Shown in pieces: positions 25,596 to 33,890 of a stretch of 64,000 nt of DNA. A program made the translations under genes and the position numbers. Source of the DNA: Flavobacterium sp. YO12 (GTDB lineage: Bacteria; Bacteroidota; Bacteroidia; Flavobacteriales; Flavobacteriaceae); the NCBI RefSeq assembly GCF_004119495.1, contig NZ_NRQU01000002.1:85750-149749 (forward strand). The letters are read 5' to 3'. Each line of letters opens with the position of its first letter. Positions within the stretch are counted from its first letter, which is position 1. The notes under the pieces were generated by a model that saw only the letters and a program-made list of their open reading frames with translations, was not told where the DNA came from and did not search any database.

Positions 25596-28169
25596 ATGAA
25601 AAATCTATACACCTTTCTTTGCTTTGTTATGTTGATTCCAAGTTGTTTTTCGCAATCAAAAGAAAAAGAAAGTGCAATTTTAGAAAGTGGTGTTTCAGAG
25701 CAATTGGCACAATTTCGAAAAAAACAAATTTCAGATGTTCAATATAATTTGTCTTTTGAGATTCCCAATCAAAAAGAAGAAAATATAAATGCTCATTTGA
25801 TTGTAAATTTAAATTTGACTGATCTAAGTCAGCCCTTGCTTTTAGATTTTAAAGAAAAAACGTTAAACATAAAATCAGTTGCCGTAAACGGAAAAAGCAT
25901 GGCAATTGTTCACGAAAAAGGACATATTGTAATTTCTCCCTTAGCTTTAATTATGGGAAAAAATACAATCTTGATATCCTTCATTGCAGGTAATTTATCG
26001 TTGAATAGAAATGATGATTTTCTCTATACTCTATTAGTTCCAGATCGTGCAAGTACTTTGTTTCCGTGTTTTGATCAGCCAGACATAAAAGCGACTTATA
26101 AATTGAGTCTTACTGTACCAAAAGATTGGTCGGTTTTGGCTGGAGCCGATGTAAAAGAGAAATTAGAAAAAGGCGATTTTACTTTGTACACTTTTGGAGA
26201 ATCAGATAAAATGAGTACCTATTTGTTTTCTTTTGTTGCCGGAAAATTCAAAAGTACCACGCAAAAACCAGGTTTAGAAATGACAATGCTGTATCGTGAA
26301 AACAGTCAGGAAAAATTTCGCGTAAGCGCCGATACTATTTTTAATTTGCATCAACAATCTTTAAACTTTTTAGAAAAATACACCAATTATAAATTCCCTT
26401 TTCAAAAGTTAGACTTTGCTTCAATTCCTGTTTTTCAGTATGGCGGAATGGAGCATGTTGGCGCAATTCAATACCGAGAATCAACTTTATTTCTGGACAA
26501 CAGCGCAACCGACAGCGAGAAATTAAACCGAGCGAAACTCATTGCACACGAAACCTCGCATATGTGGTTTGGTGATTTGGTAACCATGAAATGGTTTGAC
26601 GATGTTTGGATGAAAGAGGTTTTTGCCAACTTCATGGCAGATAAAATCATGAATCCTATTTTTCCGAAAGTCAATCATAATTTACAGTTTTTCACAGCCC
26701 ATTATGCCACCGCTTACGCAGAAGATCGATCTTTGGGAACACATCCGATAAAGCAGCATTTGGCGAATTTAAAAAATGCAGGTTCGCTTTACGGTGCTAT
26801 TATTTACAACAAAGCACCAATTATGATGCGCCAGTTAGAAGCTTCGATGGGAAAGGAAGCTTTTCAGAAAGGAATCCAAAAATACATTCAAAAATACGCC
26901 AATGATAATGCCGACTGGAATAATCTTGTAGAAATTCTGGATGCCGAGACGCCTCTTGATATGAAAAAATGGAGCGAAGTTTGGGTAAACAAATCCGGAA
27001 GAGCCATTTTTACAGATAAGATTGAATACGACTCTAAAAACAGAATCAAGAAATTTGAAATTCAACAACAAGCAGAAGATAAATCCGATAATGTTTGGCC
27101 GCAAATTTTTCAGATTGGTTTTGTTTATGCAGATAATGTAAAAGTTTTAACAGCGAATATTAAAGAGCAAAATCTGATTTTAAAAGAAGCAGTTGGACTT
27201 GAAAAACCACTTTCTATTGTTTACAATTATAATGGTTTTGGATACGGTGTTTTTCCGCTTGACGAGAATAATTTAAAGTATATCGCAACGCTGAAAGATG
27301 AGGTTGCAAGAGCATCGAGTTATAGTAATCTTTATGAAAACACATTGATTGGAAATATCTCGCCAGATAAGGCTTATGATTGCTTTTTAAAAGGGATTCA
27401 GACAGAAGAAAACGAATTGGTTTTGAGAATTGCCTCAAATAATTTGAATACTATTTATTGGAGATTATTTACCGAAAAACAACAAAATAAAGTTCAGAAA
27501 CAACTTGAAACAGTTTTGAATGAACGTTTGCAGGCGAATTTATCGGCAAATATTAAAAAGACTTTATTCGGATTGTTCAGTTCGATTGCCTATTCAGATT
27601 CGGCGAAAGCTAAATTATATCAGATTTGGAATAAGGAAATTGTAATTCCTGGTTTAAAATTAAATGAAGATGATTTTACCAATATGGCAATGAACTTGGC
27701 GATTTTTAAACATGAAAAAGCCGACGAAATTCTGGAAAAAACAAGAACAACAATCTCAAATCCTGATAAACAAAAGCGTTTTGCGTTTCTGCTTCCATCA
27801 TTGTCAAAAGACGAATCAGTTCGAAATGCCTTTATGGAATCTTTAAAAGACGATTCAAACCGCGAAAAAGAATCGTGGGTTTCGGCTGGTTTGAGTAATA
27901 TTCACCATCCGCTTCGTCAGGAAAGTGCGCAAAAGTATATTAGATTTTCATTAGATTTAGTCGATGAAATTCAGCGCACGGGCGATATTTTCTTCCCGAA
28001 AGATTGGCTTGATAATACCGTTGGGAGATATTCGTCTAAATTTGCTTTTGATGAAGTGCAGCGATTCTTAAAAGAAAATCCTAATTTTAGTCCGATCTTG
28101 AAGCGTAAATTATTTATGGCGACAGATTTGCTTTATAAAGCTCAAAACATTAAAAAAGAAACCGAATGA
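25596..28169 (+). CDS. M1-family aminopeptidase
   Basis: An 857-residue exported metallopeptidase with a signal peptide (MKNLYTFLCFVMLIPSCFSQ; the Cys suggests it may be lipidated). It has the N-terminal beta-domain, the substrate-anchor motif GGMEHVG, and the zinc site HETSHMWFGDLVTMKWFDDVWMKE (HExxH-x18-E). The C-terminal half is an all-helical ERAP1-like domain. It removes N-terminal residues from peptides in the periplasm or at the surface. The stop overlaps the next start by ATGA, so it is translationally coupled to the DUF58 gene. Confidence 0.95.
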   Translation: MKNLYTFLCFVMLIPSCFSQSKEKESAILESGVSEQLAQFRKKQISDVQYNLSFEIPNQKEENINAHLIVNLNLTDLSQPLLLDFKEKTLNIKSVAVNGKSMAIVHEKGHIVISPLALIMGKNTILISFIAGNLSLNRNDDFLYTLLVPDRASTLFPCFDQPDIKATYKLSLTVPKDWSVLAGADVKEKLEKGDFTLYTFGESDKMSTYLFSFVAGKFKSTTQKPGLEMTMLYRENSQEKFRVSADTIFNLHQQSLNFLEKYTNYKFPFQKLDFASIPVFQYGGMEHVGAIQYRESTLFLDNSATDSEKLNRAKLIAHETSHMWFGDLVTMKWFDDVWMKEVFANFMADKIMNPIFPKVNHNLQFFTAHYATAYAEDRSLGTHPIKQHLANLKNAGSLYGAIIYNKAPIMMRQLEASMGKEAFQKGIQKYIQKYANDNADWNNLVEILDAETPLDMKKWSEVWVNKSGRAIFTDKIEYDSKNRIKKFEIQQQAEDKSDNVWPQIFQIGFVYADNVKVLTANIKEQNLILKEAVGLEKPLSIVYNYNGFGYGVFPLDENNLKYIATLKDEVARASSYSNLYENTLIGNISPDKAYDCFLKGIQTEENELVLRIASNNLNTIYWRLFTEKQQNKVQKQLETVLNERLQANLSANIKKTLFGLFSSIAYSDSAKAKLYQIWNKEIVIPGLKLNEDDFTNMAMNLAIFKHEKADEILEKTRTTISNPDKQKRFAFLLPSLSKDESVRNAFMESLKDDSNREKESWVSAGLSNIHHPLRQESAQKYIRFSLDLVDEIQRTGDIFFPKDWLDNTVGRYSSKFAFDEVQRFLKENPNFSPILKRKLFMATDLLYKAQNIKKETE

Positions 28170-29092
28170 AAATCGAATCGGAAATAGAGAAAGTCTCCAG
28201 TTTTCAACATCTTGAAATGCTGGCGAATCAGGTTGTGGAAGGTTTTATATCCGGAATGCACAAGAGTCCGTTTCATGGATTTTCGGCTGAATTTGCTGAA
28301 CATAAAGTGTATAATGCAGGCGAAAGCACTAAACATATCGATTGGAAATTGTTTGCTAAAACAGATCGTTTATACACAAAACGTTTTGAGGAAGAAACTA
28401 ATTTACGCTGTCATTTAATTGTCGATAATTCGTCGTCGATGCATTATCCAGAATTAAAATCAGATCAGCCATTTTATGAAAAAAAGATTGGTTTTGCAGT
28501 TTTGGCGTCGGCGGTTTTAATGAATATTTTAAAGAAACAGCGCGATGCTGTTGGTTTAAGCGTTTTCTCTGATAAATACGAATATTATGCTCCAGAAAAA
28601 GGAAGCGATCGTCATCATAGAATGCTTTTAAACAAACTGGAAGAATTATTGGTTCAGCCAAAAGTCAAAAAAACGACCAATACAATTACCTATTTGCATC
28701 AAATAGCAGAGAAAATGCATCGCCGTTCGATGATCATTTTGTTTACAGATATGTTTCAGACCGAAGATGACGAAAAGCTTTTTAACGCTTTGCAGCATCT
28801 AAAGCATAATAAACATAAAGTAGTTTTGTTTCATGTCGTTGATAATGAAACGGAGTTAAAATTTGATTTTGACAACGCGCCAAGAAAGTTTATCGACTTA
28901 GAATCAGGAGAAGAGGTTTCTATTTTTGCTGATAATGTTAAAATTGAATATGAAAAAAGGGTAGAGGCCTATTTTAAAAACTTGGCTTTAACCTGTGCAA
29001 AGAACCAAATTAAGTACGTTCCGGTGAATGTTGGCGATAATTTTGAAAAAATATTGACAACATATTTGGTTGAAAAACAAAACTTTGGATAA
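28166..29092 (+). CDS. DUF58-domain protein
   Basis: A 308-residue cytoplasmic or membrane-bound protein. The DUF58 core has FAEHKVYNAGESTKHIDWKLFAKTDRLYTKRFEEETN and is followed by a von Willebrand A-like part with a metal-site-like segment VDNSSSM. Proteins of this type usually work with a MoxR AAA+ ATPase to mature or activate periplasmic complexes. Here no MoxR or VWA partner gene is next to it; the upstream overlapping gene is an M1 aminopeptidase, which is unusual for the DUF58 family. Function therefore remains open. Confidence 0.88.
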   Translation: MKIESEIEKVSSFQHLEMLANQVVEGFISGMHKSPFHGFSAEFAEHKVYNAGESTKHIDWKLFAKTDRLYTKRFEEETNLRCHLIVDNSSSMHYPELKSDQPFYEKKIGFAVLASAVLMNILKKQRDAVGLSVFSDKYEYYAPEKGSDRHHRMLLNKLEELLVQPKVKKTTNTITYLHQIAEKMHRRSMIILFTDMFQTEDDEKLFNALQHLKHNKHKVVLFHVVDNETELKFDFDNAPRKFIDLESGEEVSIFADNVKIEYEKRVEAYFKNLALTCAKNQIKYVPVNVGDNFEKILTTYLVEKQNFG

Positions 29093-29130
29093 ATATTTAA
29101 AAATTTATTTCATTTTTTTTACAAAAACAC

Positions 29131-29160
29131 TTGCAGAAATGAAATTCTGTACTATCTTTG
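29131..29160 (+). promoter_or_regulatory. Promoter of the first tRNA-Asp
   Basis: TTGCAG (29131) and TATCTTTG (29153-29160) match the -33/-7 consensus. The second tRNA-Asp has an almost identical promoter, TTGCAG to TATTTTTG. Confidence 0.85.
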
Positions 29161-29178
29161 CAACCGCAATAACGCAGA

Positions 29179-29252
29179 GGTTTGGTAGTTCAGTTGGTTA
29201 GAATACATGCCTGTCACGCATGGGGTCGCGGGTTCGAGTCCCGTCCAGACCG
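29179..29252 (+). tRNA. tRNA-Asp (GTC)
   Basis: A 74-nt cloverleaf. The acceptor GGTTTGG pairs with CCAGACC, with discriminator G. The D-arm has TTCAGTTGGTTAGAA, the anticodon loop CTGTCAC (GTC) lies between ATGCC and GGGTC-like stems, and the T-arm is GCGGGTTCGAGTCCCGT. CCA is not encoded. A second copy with the same sequence follows 745 bp downstream. Confidence 0.97.
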
Positions 29253-29258
29253 CAATAT

Positions 29259-29297
29259 TGGGAAAAGCCTTTCTTAACGGAAAGGCTTTTTTGCCCA
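29259..29297 (+). terminator. Terminator after the first tRNA-Asp
   Basis: AAAAGCCTTTC pairs with GGAAAGGCTTTT around TTAAC, with an outer TTGGG/CCCAA pair and a T-run. Confidence 0.88.
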
Positions 29298-29399
29298 AAT
29301 ACGGTATCTAAGATTAGTTGTGTTGTTTTGCTACGACTTTGTAACTCGTAGCTGGTTTAGTAGTTAGACCAATGAAAAGCTTTCCACTTTTGTGGATGG

Positions 29400-29710
29400 C
29401 TTTTTTGATTTAAGACACTTTTGGTTTTTGTTTTTTAACCGCAAAGAACGCTAAGATTTACGCAAAGTCCGCAAAGTTTTTTTAAGCTTTGCGGATTTTG
29501 TATTTTATTGTAATTCTAATTTTATCATACAGTTTGTCATTTCGACGAAGGAGAAATCTCCGCAAGTAACTCTACAAAGGTTTTTCATTCATTATATTAA
29601 AATATAGCCCGTGGTTTCAACCACGGGAACACAATGTGTATAAATACGTCTCCCGTGGTTAAAACCACGAGCTATGTTTAAAAACGAGATAAATAATACT
29701 ACATGAAAAG
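29400..29710. repeat. Repeat-filled gap between the tRNA genes
   Basis: No gene. It holds an AACCGCAAAGAACGCTAAGA element with a TCCGCAAAG/CTTTGCGGA hairpin (29468-29494), a single-arm copy of the GTCATTTCGA family (29535-29580), and a long inverted repeat with arms at 29603-29628 (ATAGCCCGTGGTTTCAACC) and 29651-29675. Confidence 0.75.
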
Positions 29711-29712
29711 CT

Positions 29713-29739
29713 TTTGTCAAAGTTTCAAACTTTGACAAA
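29713..29739. repeat. Palindrome TTTGTCAAAGTTT/AAACTTTGACAAA
   Basis: A perfect 13-bp inverted repeat around one C. Closely related palindromes lie at 36479-36509 and 41751-41779. Confidence 0.85.
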
Positions 29740-29876
29740 GGTCGAAAGATTAAAGAACTTTGCGCTCTTCCCGGTTAAAAAGAAAGAAAGTTCTTCTTTT
29801 TTGTTTTAAAAGTGAGATTTTAAAATATTGGAATTAAGCTAATTAAAAATTTCTCGATTTTTATTCCTAAAAACCC

Positions 29877-29906
29877 TTGCAGAAACGAAATTCTGTTGTA
29901 TTTTTG
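29877..29906 (+). promoter_or_regulatory. Promoter of the second tRNA-Asp
   Basis: TTGCAG (29877) and TATTTTTG (29899-29906) match the -33/-7 consensus. The stretch between them is nearly the same as upstream of the first copy. Confidence 0.85.
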
Positions 29907-29923
29907 CACTCGCAATAACGCAG

Positions 29924-29997
29924 GGTTTGGTAGTTCAGTTGGTTAGAATACATGCCTGTCACGCATGGGGTCGCGGGTTCGAGTCCCGTCCAGACCG
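29924..29997 (+). tRNA. tRNA-Asp (GTC), second copy
   Basis: The 74-nt sequence is identical to the copy at 29179-29252, with the same cloverleaf and GTC anticodon. The promoter, the leader (GCAATAACGCAG) and the terminator are also conserved, so the whole unit was duplicated, and the repeats in between were added or kept. Confidence 0.97.
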
Positions 29998-30007
29998 CCT
30001 AAGTTGT

Positions 30008-30037
30008 TAAAAGCCTTTCTTAACAGAAAGGCTTTTT
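30008..30037 (+). terminator. Terminator after the second tRNA-Asp
   Basis: AAAAGCCTTTCT pairs with AGAAAGGCTTTT around TAAC, followed by T. Confidence 0.88.
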
Positions 30038-30082
30038 TGTTTTTAGGTTTAACCGCAAAGTTTTGTATTGATCAGTTTGATT

Positions 30083-30187
30083 TGTCATTTCGACCGAAGG
30101 GAGAAATCGCACGAGAAATTCCGTAAAGTGTATCTTCCAATTTTTGGCGACCAACTAGTGTGATTTCTCCCTTCGGTCGAAATGACA
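30083..30187. repeat. Long inverted repeat, GTCATTTCGACCGAAGGGAG copy
   Basis: Arms of about 27 bp, from GTCATTTCGACCGAAGGGAG (30084) to its complement ending GTCGAAATGAC (30186). The centre has CTCCGTAAAG- and TTGGCGACC-like pieces shared with the copy at 39062. Confidence 0.88.
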
Positions 30188-30256
30188 AACGTTGTGGTTA
30201 TCACAATTTATTTCTTCTTATCTTTAATATCACAAAATTCTCCGTATTAAGTTTCA

Positions 30257-31078
30257 ATGGAACATTCTGGTCAGAAATTAGATAAATATTACATCAAGAA
30301 AGTAGATGCCGATAAAAAAAGCATTTATTGCCACCACGATTTGATGGGCGAATTGTTTGTGCCGCCGCATCGACACATTAAAGCACAATTGCTGTATGCT
30401 GAAGGCGATGTCGTTTTTGTAACGACTGAGACCAAAACCTATTTTTTACCCGCAAGACATTTTATCTGGATTCCGAGTGGAGTGGAGCACAGCATCGAGC
30501 CAAAATCTGAAAGTGTTACGATGCGAAATTTGTATTTTCCAGTAGAAAAAGACGAAGACGACTTTTATAAAGTAGAAGGAATTTATCCAGTTAATAATTT
30601 ACTGCTGCAAATGATGCTTTTTACCAATCGATGGAATGGTGATCTTAAAAAGGGAACTCCGAATTTTGCTATTGCCAAAGCCATAAAAGCGATTCTCCCG
30701 CAAATATGTACTAATAATTTACCTTTAGAACTGCCGCAGCCAAAAGATAAACGACTTAGTAAAATTCTGCGTTATATCGAGAATAATCTTGGCGAAACAA
30801 TTCTCTTTGCTGATGTTGCCCATGAATTTGGTTACAGCGAACGCTCTTTGTATCGCTTGTTTCAAAAAGATCTTAATATGTCTTTTATTCAATATTATAC
30901 CATTCGCCGAATTTTAAAAGCAATCGAACTTTTGTTAGAAAGAAAACTTTCGGTAAAAGAGGTAGCCGAAGAAGTTGGTTATAATAGTGTTCCAACGTTC
31001 AGTAATACATTCTTCAAGATTTTAGGTCAAAGACCTTCCGATTATCTAAATGGCGAGGAGATTTTGGAGAGAAAATGA
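30257..31078 (+). CDS. AraC-family transcriptional regulator
   Basis: A 273-residue regulator. The N-terminal half (about 20-120) is a cupin sensor domain with FVPPHRHIKAQLLYAEGD and PARHFIWIPSGVEHSIEP. The C-terminal half (about 168-268) has two helix-turn-helix units (LFADVAHEFGYSERSLYRLFQKDL and VKEVAEEVGYNSVPTFSNTFFKILGQRPSDY). It lies directly upstream, on the same strand, of a TolC-HlyD-MFS efflux operon, separated by an inverted repeat, and probably controls it. The ligand is unknown. Confidence 0.93.
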   Translation: MEHSGQKLDKYYIKKVDADKKSIYCHHDLMGELFVPPHRHIKAQLLYAEGDVVFVTTETKTYFLPARHFIWIPSGVEHSIEPKSESVTMRNLYFPVEKDEDDFYKVEGIYPVNNLLLQMMLFTNRWNGDLKKGTPNFAIAKAIKAILPQICTNNLPLELPQPKDKRLSKILRYIENNLGETILFADVAHEFGYSERSLYRLFQKDLNMSFIQYYTIRRILKAIELLLERKLSVKEVAEEVGYNSVPTFSNTFFKILGQRPSDYLNGEEILERK

Positions 31079-31088
31079 TTTATTTTTT

Positions 31089-31170
31089 TCTCTCGCAGAT
31101 TTGGCAGATTGCGCAGATTTTCACTTCAACATATTAATTATCTGTATAATCTGCCAAATCTGCGAGAGAA
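31089..31170. repeat. Inverted repeat, TCTCTCGCAGATTTGGCAGA arms
   Basis: Arms of 22 bp (31089-31110 and 31149-31170) are perfect complements. The arms are built from the 'gcagatttgccagatt' unit common in this genome, related to the inner arms at 35559-35642. It lies between the AraC gene and the efflux operon. Confidence 0.85.
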
Positions 31171-31351
31171 TTTGAAAAATAATCACAATTCAAATTTATT
31201 TTGTAATAAATTGTTTTCCAGTGTTTTAATATAACGTTTTCGGAAAATTCGATTTTAACATTTGTCCGAAATGAATATGTTCTTGGCTTTTTAGAATTAT
31301 CAGTCAACGGAAAAATGAAGGAACTTTGCAGCATAAAATATTTATTTATTC

Positions 31352-32707
31352 ATGTTCCTTAAAACAACAAATTCTACAGACGACTGTTTTCCCAGAATCC
31401 TGCTGTTATTCTTAATTGTATTAACATTCAATGGCTTACAAGCGCAGGAAGTTCATTCGGTTTCATTACAAGAAGCTTTGAAACTGGCTAGAGAAAACAA
31501 CAAAAAAATCCTTAGATCTCAATTGGAGGTCACGCTCTCAGAGCAAAACATCAAAGAAAGAAAAGAACTTCGACTGCCCGATGTACAGCTAAACGGCATG
31601 TATTCGAGAATTACGAATATTACTGAATTCAAAGGAAGCGGCTTCTTGAATGGTAAAGAAGTAACAAAGGCAATCCCTGAAATTTATGAGGTCAATTCGA
31701 CTTTTAAAATGCCAATTTATGCTGGAAATAAGATTAATAATGCCATTAAAATTGCAAATCAGGAAAACGAAATTGCGAAAATAAAAACCGAAAAGGTTGA
31801 AAATGACATCGAACTGGAAGTTGTAGCCAACTATCTGGCGATTTATAAAATGATGGAACTTCAAAAGATTTTTGAAGAAAACATCAAAGAAGAAAAAAGC
31901 CGACTGAAAGAAGTACAATCGCTTCAAAAACATGGAACGGTTACGAAAAACGAAGTTATTCGTGCCGAATTACAGCTTTCAGATCGCGAATTGAATGCGT
32001 TAACTAACTCCAAAAACATTAAAATCGCACTTCACGATCTGAAAACTTTAATTCAGATTCCTGAAAACGAGGAAATAGCAATTGACACAACATCAAGTTT
32101 AGACGAAATGAGCGGTTTAGATCCGTACGATTATTATATGACTAAAGCGTTGCAAAACGAAGAAATGCGTATTGCGAGCCAGGAATTAAGTATCAGTAAA
32201 ACAGAACTGAAACTGGTTAAAGGAAATTATCTGCCAAGCGTTCATTTCTTTGGGAATTATGGTTTTTATTATCCTAACTATAAATTCTTTCCGCCAAATC
32301 CGTATTTGTATACTTTGGGACAAGTAGGAATCGAAGCGACTTTTGATCTTTCGTCTTTGTATAAAAACAAAACGAAAATGGAACAGGCGAATACCAAAAT
32401 CAGATGGCAGGAAATGCAGTCAGAAATTGTGAAAGAAGAAATTCAGGACAAGCTGTATAAAGAACATACACAATATCAAGAAATCCTTGAAAAATTTGTG
32501 GTGGTCGACAAAGCGTTGGATTTAGCCAATGAAAATTACCGAATCGTAAAAGTGAAATACTTAAACCAATTAGTTTTAATAACCGAAATGGTCGATGCTG
32601 ATAATGCGTTACTTCAGGCGAAATACAACAAAATTTCTACTCATTTAGATGCGGTTTTAAAACATTATGAATTGCTTCATACGGCTGGGATTATGCCTCA
32701 GAGTTAG
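31352..32707 (+). CDS. TolC-family outer membrane efflux protein
   Basis: A 451-residue outer-membrane channel. The signal peptide lies at about 14-32 (ILLLFLIVLTFNGLQAQ) after a polar N-terminal stretch. Two OEP repeats follow, with SLQEALKLARENNKKILRSQLEVTL in the first and QALQNEEMRIASQELSISKTELKLVKGNYLPSVHFFGNYG in the second, and the coiled-coil helices of the tunnel. It is the first gene of a three-gene operon that also encodes the adaptor (132 bp downstream) and the pump. Together they form an EmrAB-TolC-like tripartite exporter. Confidence 0.92.
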   Translation: MFLKTTNSTDDCFPRILLLFLIVLTFNGLQAQEVHSVSLQEALKLARENNKKILRSQLEVTLSEQNIKERKELRLPDVQLNGMYSRITNITEFKGSGFLNGKEVTKAIPEIYEVNSTFKMPIYAGNKINNAIKIANQENEIAKIKTEKVENDIELEVVANYLAIYKMMELQKIFEENIKEEKSRLKEVQSLQKHGTVTKNEVIRAELQLSDRELNALTNSKNIKIALHDLKTLIQIPENEEIAIDTTSSLDEMSGLDPYDYYMTKALQNEEMRIASQELSISKTELKLVKGNYLPSVHFFGNYGFYYPNYKFFPPNPYLYTLGQVGIEATFDLSSLYKNKTKMEQANTKIRWQEMQSEIVKEEIQDKLYKEHTQYQEILEKFVVVDKALDLANENYRIVKVKYLNQLVLITEMVDADNALLQAKYNKISTHLDAVLKHYELLHTAGIMPQS

Positions 32708-32765
32708 ATAGTTTTAGACTTGATAGAAGAAAGAAGCATGAGAATAGAGTAAAGATATAGATTTT

Positions 32766-32812
32766 CAGTTCCGGAAGAACGATTCATATTGTAGCGCCGG
32801 ATTTTAATCTGG
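32766..32812. repeat. Degenerate dispersed repeat (GTTCCGGAAGAACGATTCAT)
   Basis: The stretch has a TTCCGGAAGAACG start, then ATTGTAGCGCCGGATTTTAATC. The copy at 39250-39300 (TTCCATAGGAACA, ATTGTAGGGATGGATTTTAATCC) has the same plan. Confidence 0.55.
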
Positions 32813-32839
32813 GGGAGAATAATTAAAGATATAAAGTTT

Positions 32840-33889
32840 ATGGTTAAGATAAAAAATGAAACTAGAAGAAACAGAACGTTTCATATATTAATAACAATTA
32901 TTGCGTGTACGCTTGTGGTAAGCGGGGTTATTTTAGGAATTTGGTTTTATGTATTCAATAGAAATCATGAAGAAACCAATGATGCGCAGGTCGAACAATA
33001 CGTAACGCCAATTATGTCGCGTATTACAGGTTATGTGCAGGAAGTTCGTTTTAACGAAAATCAGTTTGTGCATAAGGGTGATACTTTGGTTGTGATTGAC
33101 AATCGCGAATACAAATCAAAATTGAATGTGGCTCTTGCCGATGTTCAAAACGCGCAGCAAAACAGTGTTGTGGCGCAGAAAAATGCAGTTACAACAGCAA
33201 GTGCAACGGCTATTAACGAATCGCAATTAGAAGGCGCAAAATCGAATCTTTGGAAAACAAAACTGGAATACGAAAGATATAAAGCTTTGGTAAAAGATGA
33301 AGCTGCAACTTCTCAGCAATTAGAAAAAGTAAAAGCAGATTACGAATCGGCGCAGGCGCATTTTCAGGAAATGAAAAACAGAATTCATTCTGCGACTTTA
33401 AGTACTTCTGTTGCTGAAGCAAATGTTCCAACAACGCAAACCAATATTGCTTCCAAACAAGCTGTGGCTGATAATGCTGCGTTATTTCTTTCGTACACTG
33501 TAATTACGGCACCTTACGACGGCTGGGTTGGAAAACGAACTTTACAGTCTGGACAATTGGTAAAAGAAGGTCAGTCTTTATTATCAATTGTAAGCAAAGA
33601 AAAATGGATTACAGCCAATTTTAAAGAAACACAATTGCAATATTTAACTGTTGGGCAGGATGTTGAAATAAAAGCCGATGCCGTAAGCGACAAAACATTT
33701 ATTGGTACAATTGCTTCTTTATCTCCAGCGAGTGGGGCAAGATTTTCATTGCTTCCTCCAGATAATGCAACAGGAAACTTCGTAAAAATCGAGCAAAGAA
33801 TTCCGGTTAGAATTCAGTTAAAAAACACTGACAAACAGGCTGATTTTTTAAGAGCGGGAATGAATATTACTGTGATCGCAGCGCACTAA
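32840..33889 (+). CDS. HlyD/EmrA-type membrane fusion protein
   Basis: A 349-residue adaptor. One TM helix (about 12-35) is followed by EETNDAQVEQYVTPIMSRITGYVQEVRFNENQFVHKGDTLVVI (first lipoyl half), a coiled-coil hairpin rich in Ala, Gln and Lys (about 90-200), and the second lipoyl half (SYTVITAPYDGWVGKRTLQSGQLVKEGQSLLSIV). This is the EmrA layout. It links the MFS pump to the TolC-like channel. The pump gene starts 1 bp after its stop. Confidence 0.94.
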   Translation: MVKIKNETRRNRTFHILITIIACTLVVSGVILGIWFYVFNRNHEETNDAQVEQYVTPIMSRITGYVQEVRFNENQFVHKGDTLVVIDNREYKSKLNVALADVQNAQQNSVVAQKNAVTTASATAINESQLEGAKSNLWKTKLEYERYKALVKDEAATSQQLEKVKADYESAQAHFQEMKNRIHSATLSTSVAEANVPTTQTNIASKQAVADNAALFLSYTVITAPYDGWVGKRTLQSGQLVKEGQSLLSIVSKEKWITANFKETQLQYLTVGQDVEIKADAVSDKTFIGTIASLSPASGARFSLLPPDNATGNFVKIEQRIPVRIQLKNTDKQADFLRAGMNITVIAAH

Positions 33890-33890
33890 A

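Noticed and set aside
29179..29997. tRNA-Asp copies as att sites of an integrated element
   Set aside because: The space between them contains only repeats, without integrase or cargo, and both copies have complete promoters.
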